From the NCBI RefSeq assembly GCF_042788235.1, contig NZ_JBHZOL010000004.1, forward strand, positions 62,001 through 126,000: 64,000 nucleotides of DNA, written 5' to 3'. Below the pieces are notes generated by a model. The model saw only the letters and a list, made by a program, of their open reading frames with translations, had not been told where the DNA came from and searched no databases. Source of the DNA: Sphaerothrix epifaneia. Lineage in GTDB: Bacteria; Cyanobacteriota; Cyanobacteriia; Phormidesmidales; Phormidesmidaceae. Each line of letters starts with the position of its first letter. Positions within the stretch are counted from its first letter, which is position 1. Of the stretch, positions 16,391-25,423 are shown one piece after another. Made by a program: the position numbers and the translations under genes.

Positions 16391-17404
16391 ATGGTTACGA
16401 CACTCACTGCGGCCAAAACAACCCGGCATGCCGCTAATATTCTCTGCAATACGATGGCGATCGCCTACACCTTAATAGGGTATGTGACAGGTGTTGGGCT
16501 GCTACTGGCGGCTAACGGCTGGCTAAATGGCTTGGGAGTGTTTTTGCTGACCCATAGCCTGATTTATTCCGCCTATTTGACCCACGAATTTATGCACGGT
16601 ACTATCTGGCGATCGCGGCGGCGTAATGCCCGCTTTGGTCAGCTAATGGGCTGGCTAAATGGCGCTTGCTACTACGGCTTTAAAGCCTTGACGGTGCAAC
16701 ATATCCAGCACCATAGCGATCGAGTTGACTTTTATCGGTTTAACATTCCGGCAACTGTGCAGCAGTTACCCCGCTGGCTCAAATACACCGTTCTGGCGCT
16801 GGAATGGTGCTATTTCCCGGTGGTTGCCTTTTGGACTCGCTGGCGTAGTGTGTATCTGCTGTGGAAAAATGCGCCTTATGCCAAATTACGACGACGGCTA
16901 GCAATGGTGCTGGCTGTGAGACTGGCTTTTTTTGTCGTCTTGGGCTGGCTGTCATTGAAAGCTCTTTTGCTGTATGGAGTTGCCTATATTGGCATGATTA
17001 CCGTACTCCGCTGGGCCGACGCTTTTCAGCACACCTATGAAGGGTTTCCGCTTGGCTCAATTTTGCCCTATCGCCCCCCTCACTATGAGCAAGCAAACAC
17101 GTTTTCTAATCTCATCTCTCGCCGCTACGTGGGGTTGAATTTGCTGTTGCTCAATTTTGGCTACCACAGCGCTCACCATGCGGATATGACCTGCCCTTGG
17201 CACAGCCTGCCACAGTTAGATCAAAGGCTGGCTGCGACAGGCGTGTCTAACTATATTTCGCTTGTCGATCAGCTAGTTAACTATCATCGGTTTCGCGTCA
17301 AGCGGCTGCTACTGGGGCAAGGCACGGTTGAACCAGACCAGGCTAAACCTGGCTTTGAACGCTTTTATGGGGCAATTGATGTTTCTTTCATTACGCTTTA
17401 CTAA
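16391..17404 (+). CDS. Membrane fatty-acid desaturase family protein
   Basis: 337 residues with the three histidine boxes of the diiron desaturase/hydroxylase superfamily: HEFMH (65-69), HIQHH (104-108) and HSAHH (259-263), plus His214 in the extra motif before the third box. About four to six transmembrane helices surround them. Such enzymes introduce double bonds or hydroxyl groups into acyl chains or carotenoids, using O2 and ferredoxin. It does not read as DesA/B/C/D or CrtR, so the substrate is open. It lies between the helical protein (37 bases upstream) and the PQ-loop-like protein (26 bases downstream). Confidence 0.85.
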   Translation: MVTTLTAAKTTRHAANILCNTMAIAYTLIGYVTGVGLLLAANGWLNGLGVFLLTHSLIYSAYLTHEFMHGTIWRSRRRNARFGQLMGWLNGACYYGFKALTVQHIQHHSDRVDFYRFNIPATVQQLPRWLKYTVLALEWCYFPVVAFWTRWRSVYLLWKNAPYAKLRRRLAMVLAVRLAFFVVLGWLSLKALLLYGVAYIGMITVLRWADAFQHTYEGFPLGSILPYRPPHYEQANTFSNLISRRYVGLNLLLLNFGYHSAHHADMTCPWHSLPQLDQRLAATGVSNYISLVDQLVNYHRFRVKRLLLGQGTVEPDQAKPGFERFYGAIDVSFITLY

Positions 17405-17430
17405 GAAATTGTCTTGCATGACCAAACAAA

Positions 17431-18069
17431 ATGGCTAATTGGCAACTAGCGCTGGGCTTTGTCGCAGGCGGCATCTATTTTTTAGGTTTTGTTCCCTATC
17501 TGGTGACGATCTACCAGGGTAAAACTCGACCTAACCGGGCAAGCTGGTGGATTTGGTCGGTTGTGGGTTGGATTTTGGTTTTGAGCTATGAGTCGTCTGC
17601 GGCTGAGTCGATCAATTCGCTCTGGGTGCCAGCGGCGGCAGCGGCTTGTCACTTGATCATTGCGCTGGTTTCACTCAAATATGGCGAAGGGGGGTGGAGT
17701 CGTTTTGATCGCGCTTGCCTACTAGCCGCGGGGGTTAGCCTGCTGCTGTGGTGGCGGTTTGATGCACCGCTGATTGCCTTATTTACCAATTTGGCGATTG
17801 ACTTTTCGGGAGCGCTGCCAACCATTCGTAAAACTTACCTGCGACCTGATACGGAAGAGGGGCTACCCTGGTTTTTGTTTTGGCTGGCGAGTTTGCTCAA
17901 CCTGTTTGCGATTGAACGGTTTTCGCTAGAGCTGTTTGCTTATCCGTTCTACCTCTTTTGCATTCCGTCGATTGTTCTTTTTTTGTTGATCAGTGCCAAA
18001 TTTAATTGGCGACCATCGCAACCGCCTCAAGAGAAATACAAAGGCTTCAATCGGGAACTGGAGCGCTAG
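17431..18069 (+). CDS. PQ-loop-like multi-spanning membrane protein
   Basis: 212 residues, about seven hydrophobic helices. The first helix pair carries FLGFVPYLVTIYQGKTRPNR followed by ASWWIWSVVGW, and a similar FSGALPTIRKTYLRPDTEEG unit recurs near residues 127-150, giving the two-repeat plan of PQ-loop/SWEET-type proteins. Those act as transporters or sorting receptors; the cargo here is unknown. It is the third gene of the cluster starting at 15475, and its 3' end overlaps the convergent receiver gene by 23 bases. Confidence 0.65.
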   Translation: MANWQLALGFVAGGIYFLGFVPYLVTIYQGKTRPNRASWWIWSVVGWILVLSYESSAAESINSLWVPAAAAACHLIIALVSLKYGEGGWSRFDRACLLAAGVSLLLWWRFDAPLIALFTNLAIDFSGALPTIRKTYLRPDTEEGLPWFLFWLASLLNLFAIERFSLELFAYPFYLFCIPSIVLFLLISAKFNWRPSQPPQEKYKGFNRELER

Positions 18070-18496
18070 CGGATTGGTTGAGCAAATTTATCAGACATTG
18101 GGCTAGGGTCAGCGGGTCAAACGGCTTATCCACAATGGCGGCAATGCCCTGTTGCTCAATCTTAAGGCGATCGCCAAGGCGTACTCTAGGGACGATCAAC
18201 ACTACCGGGATAGGTGGCAGGTTGAGATAGAGCTGCGCAGGGGTACTGACTCCGGTTGTTTCTAAGTCAAGCAAAATTATATCGGGCAGGTGTTCAAGTG
18301 CTAGCCCCCTTCCTTGCGGCAGAGAAGTTGCGACTAAGACTTGCCAACCCATCATCATTTCTAAGCTGAGCTTAATTACAGTGCCGGAATCTTCCGTCTG
18401 GTCAATGAGCAAAATGCATTTGGGCGTGTCTGGGGGGGTGTCTGGGCTGGGGAGCTGGGTGGGCTGATAAAGCAAGCTGGGGACGGGCTGGCTCAT
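18047..18496 (-). CDS. Degenerate single-domain response regulator
   Basis: 149 residues: a Pro-rich N-terminal 25 residues, then a receiver domain. Asp77 (DIILLDLE) stands at the phosphoacceptor position and Lys124 (VDKPFDP) is kept. The acidic pair is reduced to Asp32-Gln33, and the switch Thr/Ser is replaced by a hydrophobic residue. It may therefore be poorly phosphorylated or constitutive. It follows the receiver gene at 18585 and the giant kinase at 18974 on the same strand, so it belongs to that signalling unit. No output domain is present. Confidence 0.75.
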   Translation of the reverse strand: MSQPVPSLLYQPTQLPSPDTPPDTPKCILLIDQTEDSGTVIKLSLEMMMGWQVLVATSLPQGRGLALEHLPDIILLDLETTGVSTPAQLYLNLPPIPVVLIVPRVRLGDRLKIEQQGIAAIVDKPFDPLTLAQCLINLLNQSASAPVPD

Positions 18497-18584
18497 AGCG
18501 ATCGCCTGCTGCTGACAAGACTACTGAATCGTTGTTTGTAGCTTAAGGCGCAAATATGTAGATTCTATGAGGATGGCGGGCGGA

Positions 18585-18968
18585 CTATAGCGACCAACCC
18601 AGATAGCCAGAAATTTGACTGGCTAGGGTGGTCGGGTCAAACGGTTTGGTGATGACGCCTTTGGCTCCTGCGCCGTAAAGTCGGCGGCGATCGGCAGACT
18701 GGGCTTTGGCAGTTAAAAAAATAACCGGAATCGATCGGGTCTTAGCGTTTTTTTGCAGAGCCGCCAACGTGGCTAAACCGTCCATATCTGGCATCATTAC
18801 GTCTAGCAAAATGGCATCTGGCGACTCGGCGATCGCCAATGACAACCCCGCCTTGCCGGAAGTCGCTGTTAGCATTTGCCAGCCGCACTCTAACATCAAG
18901 CCAATTTGGGCAATTTTGTGAATATCCGGTTCATCGTCAATGAGCAAAATTTTTTTAGCAGTCATCAT
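18585..18968 (-). CDS. Single-domain response regulator (CheY-like)
   Basis: 127 residues, a complete receiver: acidic pair DDE at 11-13, phosphoacceptor Asp56 in AILLDVMMPDMDG, Thr86 in FLTAKAQ and Lys108 in ITKPFDP. There is no output domain. The start codon lies five bases beyond the stop of the 1304-residue kinase at 18974-22888, so kinase and receiver are probably cotranslated and cognate. ATG codons at 18968 and 18965 are both possible starts. Confidence 0.88.
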   Translation of the reverse strand: MMTAKKILLIDDEPDIHKIAQIGLMLECGWQMLTATSGKAGLSLAIAESPDAILLDVMMPDMDGLATLAALQKNAKTRSIPVIFLTAKAQSADRRRLYGAGAKGVITKPFDPTTLASQISGYLGWSL

Positions 18969-18973
18969 AGCTG

Positions 18974-21900
18974 TCAGTGATCTGGCTTTGGCAAAGTGAA
19001 GTAAAAAGTGCTGCCCTGATCGGGGTGACTTTCTACCCAGATGCGTCCGTGGTGAAGCTGGACAATATTACGACAAATGGCCAACCCCAAACCAGTTCCG
19101 CCCCGTCTGCGCGAGTCAGAAGCGTCTACCTGCTGAAAGCGCTCAAAAATGGTTTCTAGCTTGTCGGCTGGAATGCCTCGCCCCTGGTCGCGGATGGCAA
19201 AGAGGGCGGCGGCAGGCTGATCGGTGACGGAAATGTGCACGGTTGTTTGAGGGGGCGAAAATTTAATGGCGTTGCTCAAAAGATTGGTCAGGGTTTGCAA
19301 AATGTGGTCAGGGTCGGCCCAAATGGCGATCGCAGTTGCCTCAACCGCTAGCTGAATGTTGGACTCAAGCGCCATTGACTGCATGGCCTGAGCCGCCTGA
19401 GACAGCAGATCAGCCGCCTCGCAAACCTGCATAGCCATGCTGACGCGACCTGATTCAATCCGCTCTAAATCTAAAACATCGTTGATTAACCGCGTTAGCC
19501 GCTCGGTATTTTTGAGCGAAATTTCTACCAGCGATTGCCCCTGTTCAGATAGCGCCCCTAGTCGTCCGGTCGAAAGCAGCTTGAGCGAACCGTGAACCGA
19601 GGTCAGCGGTGTCCTCAGTTCGTGGCTGACGACAGAAACAAATTCGTCTTTGAGGCGCTCGGTGGCTTTGCGATCGCTGATATCGCTGACCAGGGTAAAA
19701 AGCCCCCTCACTTCACCTTGCTGTAGATCGGGAATGTAGCTGGCGCTGATCCAGCGATCGCCTGTGAGATAAGGCATAGCGACTTCATAGGTGATGGTTT
19801 CTCCGGCTAAGCCCCGAACCAAATAGTTCTGAATTTTTTGGTAGGCGGCTTCACCGATCACGTCAGCAACGTGGCGTCCTCGAATATGATCGCGCGGCAG
19901 ACCAAACCAATGCTCGTAGGCCAGATTATTAAACTGATAGCGCTGCTGCCGATCCACATAGGCAATCAAGACAGGCAAGGCATCGGTGGTTAAGCGCAAC
20001 TGTTCTTCGCTGCGGCTGAGAGCGGCTTCTGCCTGACGGCGATCGGTCACATCTTTGAGAATCACCGTAAACACCAATCCCTGCTGCGTTTGCAGTTTAG
20101 AAATAGAAGCTTCTGCTGGAAAGGTCTGGCCGTTTTTGCGCAAGCCCACCACATGGCGGCTCCGTTCGGCCATGCGGCGAGATCCGGCTGTAGCGGCGGC
20201 AAACTCTTGCACATAGCGGCGATGGCTGGCTTGAAAAACCTCTGGCAGCAAGATGTCTAACGACTGGCCCAAAACCTCTGCCGACGCATAGCCAAAGATG
20301 CGTTCTGCGCCTTGGTTAAACAGTTGAATGATTTGCGCCTCGTCAATGGAAATCACGGCTTCGTCGGCGCTGTCTAAAATGCCAGCTAGCTTTTGCTGGC
20401 TTTCTCGTAAGGCGGCTTCAGTTTGCTGGCGATCGCGAACTTCTTGCTGCAACTGCTGGTTGATGTGGGTCAACTCAGCCGTGCGCTGGCTGACGCGTTC
20501 TTCTAAGGTATCGAGGAGCTGCGCTTGGGCGATCGCAATGCCTAGCTGATCGGCTAGCTGCTGCACCAAACTCATATCTGCCGGGTGCCACTGCCGGGGG
20601 CGATCGCATTGATGCAGCATCAAAAAGCCCCAGAGGGTTTCTTGATAATACACAGGCACAACCAGCTCAGACTGGACGGCAAAGCGCTCTAACAAAACCT
20701 GAGTATCTGCCGAAAGTGCTGGAGAACGCTCCCCAATCGAGACTTGCTGCCACTGGGCTAACCGTTTGGGTAAATCTAGCGATTCTGCTGGCAGTAGCGC
20801 AGCGGCTACGCTGGGTTGAGATAGCAGAGACGGCCACGGGGGTAAAACCGCTTCATCAACAAGGCGACCCTGGCCATCGGCTTGACGCTGCACAATCAAA
20901 ACGCGATCGCAGGCCAATAGTTGCTGAATTTCGGTGACGAGGGTGCGCAAAATTTCTTCTAGGCGCAGCGATTGCGAAATCTTGCGGGTTACTTCGGCTA
21001 AAAGCTGATTCTGCCGACTTTGCTGCTCTAGATGGCGTTCGGCTTTGCGCCGTTCGCTGACGTCTAAGCCAGTGGCAATGACATACTCAACGCGCCCCTG
21101 AGCGTTCGTCAAGACGGTGTTAGACCAGGTAATTAAATGGGGAATGCCCTCTTTACTGACCCAGTGGTTTTCAAACTGGCTAGGAGCCTGACCGCGCAAA
21201 AGCTGTTGAAAGACCGCTTTGACCGCTGTTTTTTCAGCCGATAACAACAAAAAGTCCCAGGTACAGCGCCCGTAAACTTCGTCTGCCCGGTAGCCCGTAA
21301 TGGCTTCGCAGGTGCGGTTGAAGCGCAAAATTTGCCCCTGGCGGTTGAGCACGACAACCAGCGCCCCGACCGTGTTCAACACCGCAGCAATAAAATCGCG
21401 TTCTTGCTTAAGCAGGGCTTCGGCTTGCTTGCGCTCGGTAATATCGCGGGCTGAAGCATAAATAATCTGCTCGTCTGCCTGGAGGACAGCATTCCACAGC
21501 AGCCAGCGATAAGAGCCATCCTGACAGCGGTAGCGGTTTTCAAAGGCGATGGTTTGCTCGCCAGCGGCTAGCTTTTTGACTTCTGCCAGGGTGGCGGCGC
21601 GATCGCCGGGATGCACAAATTCGACAAAGGGACGGGCTAGCAAATCGGCATCGGCATAGCCCAAAGTGCGACTAAAGGCAGGGTTAAGCCGCTTAAAGTA
21701 GCCGTCTAGCCCCGCTGTACAGAGCATACTCGGCGTAATCGAAAACACCCGATCGAGGGTTGCCTCCGATTGCTGCCGCTCGATAATTTCTCGCTTTAGC
21801 TGGGCATTGGTTTGCACCAACTGAGCCGTTTGCAGCGAAATCCGCTCTGCCAAAATGGCGTTGGCTAGCTGTAGTTCGGCCTCTAGTCGCTGACGTTCGT

Positions 21901-22888
21901 GCCCTTCTTGCTGGAGTTCGTAGTTGGTTTGTTCTAGGCGATCGCTGCGAGCCTGGAGTAATTGCTGTAGTTGCTCAATTTCTCCGAGCAGTTCGGCTGG
22001 ATCTAGCACTCGCAAAAGGTTGGTCTGGGTGATCAGACCCACCAGTTCTCCCGCTTCGTTTTGCACCCCTAAGCGGCGAATACGACGCTGCTGCATTTGC
22101 TGGTGAGCTTGCCAGAGCGAATCTTGGGGTTGTAGGCAGAACAGGGGCGTACTCATCACCGAGTCTGCTTGCAAACGGCTCACCTTTAGCCCCAAAGTTT
22201 GCAGTTGAACAATGTCTCGTTCGGTGACGATGCCGATGGGCATAGGACTGTGGTGGCCTAAATGAAACCGAGTTTTCGTGATGACTACACAGCCAATCTG
22301 GTGATCTGCCATTAACTGAGCCAACTGCAAAACAGAGGTATGAGCAGGTGCTTGTACAACATCAGAAGTCATCACCTCTCCTACCTGCCGCAGCTTGAGA
22401 AAGTTGAGGGGTTGCAGGGTTTGCCGAAGCGTTGTTAGGGTAATGACGCCCAGCAGTCGGTCGGCTGAATCTAGCACGGGTAGGTGGCGAACCTGGTGCT
22501 GCTGAAAGGCCGACGTCACCGAAAAAAGACTTTTAATCTCAGCCTGCTTTAGGGTAATCACTGGCTGCGACATCACTGCTGCGATCGCCAACCCTTCCAG
22601 GTCGGTGCCCTGAGCCACCAGCGTCACCAGGTCACGTTCTGTAAAAATGCCCAGTAGCTGGTCGGCGGCCATGACCAACGCGTAGCCAACATCCATTTCC
22701 GCCGCGATCGCTGCTGGCTCCGTAGCAGCGGCCAGCTCTGCGACGAGTTGACAACTGACGCCTCTAACATAGGCCATTTGCTCAATCACCGTGGCGACTG
22801 ACGCTGTAGGCGTCACAATCAACGGTTGGCGGTTGATCAGGGGGTCTAGGCTTAAAGGCAATAACGCTGTTTTGTTAAAAAACTGCAT
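18974..22888 (-). CDS. Large sensor histidine kinase: CBS x4, PAS x4, GAF, HisKA-HATPase
   Basis: 1304 residues, no transmembrane segment seen, so a cytosolic sensor. Order by eye: two CBS pairs (about 15-165 and 165-295), a coiled coil (300-375), PAS (380-495), PAS (500-620), a GAF domain (645-790), coiled coil, PAS (830-950), PAS (960-1075), dimerisation/phosphoacceptor helix with SHELRTPL (about 1085-1150) and an ATPase domain with N-box NLLSNAIKFS and GRGIP and GTGLGLAI boxes. CBS pairs usually bind adenosine nucleotides, hinting at energy-state sensing combined with redox or ligand inputs. It is followed by two receiver genes. Confidence 0.9.
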   Translation of the reverse strand: MQFFNKTALLPLSLDPLINRQPLIVTPTASVATVIEQMAYVRGVSCQLVAELAAATEPAAIAAEMDVGYALVMAADQLLGIFTERDLVTLVAQGTDLEGLAIAAVMSQPVITLKQAEIKSLFSVTSAFQQHQVRHLPVLDSADRLLGVITLTTLRQTLQPLNFLKLRQVGEVMTSDVVQAPAHTSVLQLAQLMADHQIGCVVITKTRFHLGHHSPMPIGIVTERDIVQLQTLGLKVSRLQADSVMSTPLFCLQPQDSLWQAHQQMQQRRIRRLGVQNEAGELVGLITQTNLLRVLDPAELLGEIEQLQQLLQARSDRLEQTNYELQQEGHERQRLEAELQLANAILAERISLQTAQLVQTNAQLKREIIERQQSEATLDRVFSITPSMLCTAGLDGYFKRLNPAFSRTLGYADADLLARPFVEFVHPGDRAATLAEVKKLAAGEQTIAFENRYRCQDGSYRWLLWNAVLQADEQIIYASARDITERKQAEALLKQERDFIAAVLNTVGALVVVLNRQGQILRFNRTCEAITGYRADEVYGRCTWDFLLLSAEKTAVKAVFQQLLRGQAPSQFENHWVSKEGIPHLITWSNTVLTNAQGRVEYVIATGLDVSERRKAERHLEQQSRQNQLLAEVTRKISQSLRLEEILRTLVTEIQQLLACDRVLIVQRQADGQGRLVDEAVLPPWPSLLSQPSVAAALLPAESLDLPKRLAQWQQVSIGERSPALSADTQVLLERFAVQSELVVPVYYQETLWGFLMLHQCDRPRQWHPADMSLVQQLADQLGIAIAQAQLLDTLEERVSQRTAELTHINQQLQQEVRDRQQTEAALRESQQKLAGILDSADEAVISIDEAQIIQLFNQGAERIFGYASAEVLGQSLDILLPEVFQASHRRYVQEFAAATAGSRRMAERSRHVVGLRKNGQTFPAEASISKLQTQQGLVFTVILKDVTDRRQAEAALSRSEEQLRLTTDALPVLIAYVDRQQRYQFNNLAYEHWFGLPRDHIRGRHVADVIGEAAYQKIQNYLVRGLAGETITYEVAMPYLTGDRWISASYIPDLQQGEVRGLFTLVSDISDRKATERLKDEFVSVVSHELRTPLTSVHGSLKLLSTGRLGALSEQGQSLVEISLKNTERLTRLINDVLDLERIESGRVSMAMQVCEAADLLSQAAQAMQSMALESNIQLAVEATAIAIWADPDHILQTLTNLLSNAIKFSPPQTTVHISVTDQPAAALFAIRDQGRGIPADKLETIFERFQQVDASDSRRRGGTGLGLAICRNIVQLHHGRIWVESHPDQGSTFYFTLPKPDH

Positions 22889-23167
22889 GTCTTAAAGAGA
22901 GCGCCAGTGCAGCGGAGCCGAAACAAGCCATAATGACACCTGATCCTATCGAGTTCGTTATCCCAGACCAAACTATTCATTGCTAATCTTCACAAGTCCC
23001 TCAGATTTCTTCTTTAGTCTTAAGAGTAGAGATGGACTGGAATAATGCAATACTTCTACTGCTTTGCCAACGCCAGCTTGACGCTGCGCATCATTCACTA
23101 CCTGTTTAAGCAACCCGGCATTCGGCTCGCCTGTGTGACGGTGATTTATTTGGTAGACTGCTGGGTT

Positions 23168-23434
23168 ATGAGAATTCAGTTAGAAACACCTTTGGAGCCA
23201 GTGACCCGTCTCGACTTTGAAGCTTTTCTCAAAGAGAATGGTTTGCCCTATCAGCCTTCGTTTCATGAATCGATGGCGCTGAAGCGGCTAGACATAGGGG
23301 GTTCCCCCACAGAAGTGATGAATCGCTACCATCTCGTTATTGTCTCGCATGGCATTCCTCAGCCGGAAGAATTAGAAGCCTTTCGCCAACGCTTTATTGA
23401 AGGTTTGGGGTACTGTCCGCAAAATTTAGCCTGA
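23168..23434 (+). CDS. Small conserved-looking protein of unknown function
   Basis: 88 residues from the ATG at 23168 (MRIQLETPLEPVTRLDFEAF). An in-frame ATG at 23045 would add 41 residues that read as non-native, so the shorter form is preferred. No motif is recognised; mixed alpha/beta, no signal peptide. It sits alone on the plus strand between two minus-strand signalling genes, and its stop is 7 bases from the 3' end of the multidomain regulator. Confidence 0.6.
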   Translation: MRIQLETPLEPVTRLDFEAFLKENGLPYQPSFHESMALKRLDIGGSPTEVMNRYHLVIVSHGIPQPEELEAFRQRFIEGLGYCPQNLA

Positions 23435-23441
23435 TGCCCCT

Positions 23442-25274
23442 TTAATAGGCATGAGAGCGTTTTAAGCGGTTCAACATGCGATTGGCTAATTCGGCGGCGA
23501 CGACTGGTTTGGTTACAAAGTCATCGGCTCCAACGCTAAAGGCGTGCCCCTCAGTCTTAGCGTCTTCGTGAACGGTGAGAAACAAAATCGGCAAAGCCTG
23601 CCAGCGCAGATCGGCTCGTAGCACCTGACACAAATCTAAACCATTGATTCCCGGCATCTCGACATCTAATACCAGCAGATCAGGATTAACTGCCGCTAAG
23701 GTCTGCCAGATTTGATTAGGATCATCCAGGGTAAAAATTTCAAACCCCCACAAAGAAAGCGTCGTCTGCAACCAGGTCAACTGTTGCGGATCGTCATCGA
23801 CAAGCAACACCCTGGCGCTGCCCGTCACATCCTTAAGCGTTTGCTGGGCAGCGGCTATGACCTGCTGGGGACTGGCGGTGGCTGGCACAATACCATGAAC
23901 CCCCTGCTGTACGACCTGCAAGCGATCGCTAAACACCTCGCTATTCATGCGAACCAAAATAGGCACACCGGGCTGCTGCTGCTGCACCCTGGCGAGTTGT
24001 TCGCGGTTAGCGGCGGTGAGAGTTGGGGATGAACCAGGGGTGAAGTCTAACAAAATCAGATCAGGTAGCCGCTGCGGGAAAATCGCGGCGGCCTGTTGCA
24101 GGGTAGGGACGATCACCGCTTGTATGCCCGATCGCAGGGCTTCAACCTGCCAGGTCTGGCTGTGTTCAAGCGCTTGACTGATAATCAATAATAGCGGCGA
24201 GGCGGCGATCGCCACTGACTTGACCTGATGTTTTGAGGGTTTAGCCATTTCCTGGCGCAGATCGTGTACCAGCGAAGACACCTGAGCAGCCTGCTGCGGG
24301 CTGGGTTCGTCTTGCAGCAAGCGCTCTAGCTCTCTGGCTAAGCGCGACCCCTCCGGAAACCCAAAGCTACCCAGTGAACCTACTAGCTTGTGGGCGTTGG
24401 CATAGCCAACCTGTTGCAGATCTTGGGTAAGCTGGCCGTTGTCAAGGGCGATCGCGGCAGCTTCAATGACATCTAAACGTTCTTGCATAACTGAACGGTA
24501 CTGCTCCCACGCTTTAATCACAGCGGCCAAGGTTTCTGGCTTAGGCAATTTGGGGGTGGGTACCCGCTTTGGCTCAGTAGCGCTAGCCTGCTCAGCCGCC
24601 GTTAACGGTTTGAGCCGATAGCCCAAACCGTAGACCGTTTCAATCAAATCTTTAGGCGCACCAGCGGCTTTGAGCTTTTGGCGAACCCCTTTAATGTGGG
24701 TGCGTACGGCATCCTCACTGGGCGGATCTTCAAAAGACCAAAGGCTCTCAATAATCGCATCTAGGCTAAAGACTCGGCTGGTGTGGCGCAGCAACAGCTC
24801 TAACAGGGCGTATTCTTTGGGCGTCAGGTGGAGGGGCTGATCGGCATAGGTGACTTCATAGGTATTAGGGTTGAGTTTTAGCCCTTTCCACTGCAGCACT
24901 GGAGGGAGGGCGTGGGTTTCTCGCCGGAGCAAAGCTCGAATACGGGCGCAGAGTTCTTCAAAGTCGAAGGGTTTGACCACATAATCGTCAGCCCCCGCAT
25001 CAAGGGCGCTAATCTTATTGCCGCTATCGTCTCGAGCCGTCAGCATCAAAATCGGTCGCTCGAAGCCCTGCTTGCGTAAATGCTGACAAAAGGTAATGCC
25101 GTCGTCGTCGGGCAAAATCACATCTAGCAGTAGCAAGTCGTAGCTAAATAGCGAGATAAATTCTTCTGCAGTTTCGCGATCGCTGGCGATATCGACGGCA
25201 TAGCGCTGATGAATTAAGCTTTCTGCCAGCGTCTCCATTAAAGGTTGATCATCATCAACAAGCAGTATTCGCAT
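23442..25274 (-). CDS. Multidomain response regulator: REC-wHTH-Hpt-REC-REC
   Basis: 610 residues. REC1 (about 2-115) has DDD at 7-9, Asp51 and Lys101; an OmpR-type winged helix follows (about 128-222, ending ETVYGLGYRLKP). An Hpt domain has the phospho-His motif AHKLVGSLGSFG with His295. A second receiver (about 358-470) is degenerate: Asp410 remains but the conserved Lys is missing. The last receiver (about 487-605) is intact with Asp537 and Lys589. This arrangement lets one protein receive, relay and bind DNA. It is encoded near, but not contiguous with, the giant kinase, which is a plausible partner. Confidence 0.88.
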   Translation of the reverse strand: MRILLVDDDQPLMETLAESLIHQRYAVDIASDRETAEEFISLFSYDLLLLDVILPDDDGITFCQHLRKQGFERPILMLTARDDSGNKISALDAGADDYVVKPFDFEELCARIRALLRRETHALPPVLQWKGLKLNPNTYEVTYADQPLHLTPKEYALLELLLRHTSRVFSLDAIIESLWSFEDPPSEDAVRTHIKGVRQKLKAAGAPKDLIETVYGLGYRLKPLTAAEQASATEPKRVPTPKLPKPETLAAVIKAWEQYRSVMQERLDVIEAAAIALDNGQLTQDLQQVGYANAHKLVGSLGSFGFPEGSRLARELERLLQDEPSPQQAAQVSSLVHDLRQEMAKPSKHQVKSVAIAASPLLLIISQALEHSQTWQVEALRSGIQAVIVPTLQQAAAIFPQRLPDLILLDFTPGSSPTLTAANREQLARVQQQQPGVPILVRMNSEVFSDRLQVVQQGVHGIVPATASPQQVIAAAQQTLKDVTGSARVLLVDDDPQQLTWLQTTLSLWGFEIFTLDDPNQIWQTLAAVNPDLLVLDVEMPGINGLDLCQVLRADLRWQALPILFLTVHEDAKTEGHAFSVGADDFVTKPVVAAELANRMLNRLKRSHAY

Positions 25275-25423
25275 AGGCTGTTTTGTGAGCGCTGCCTCTA
25301 CTAATCATCAAAGGGGATCTTTTGCCTGCTTGGCAGGCACCTGTTACAAAACATTGTCTAGCGGCGGCGAAGGCACCCTAAAAAAGCCAAGACATAATGG
25401 CGAGTGGATGCTTTCCATCTGGC

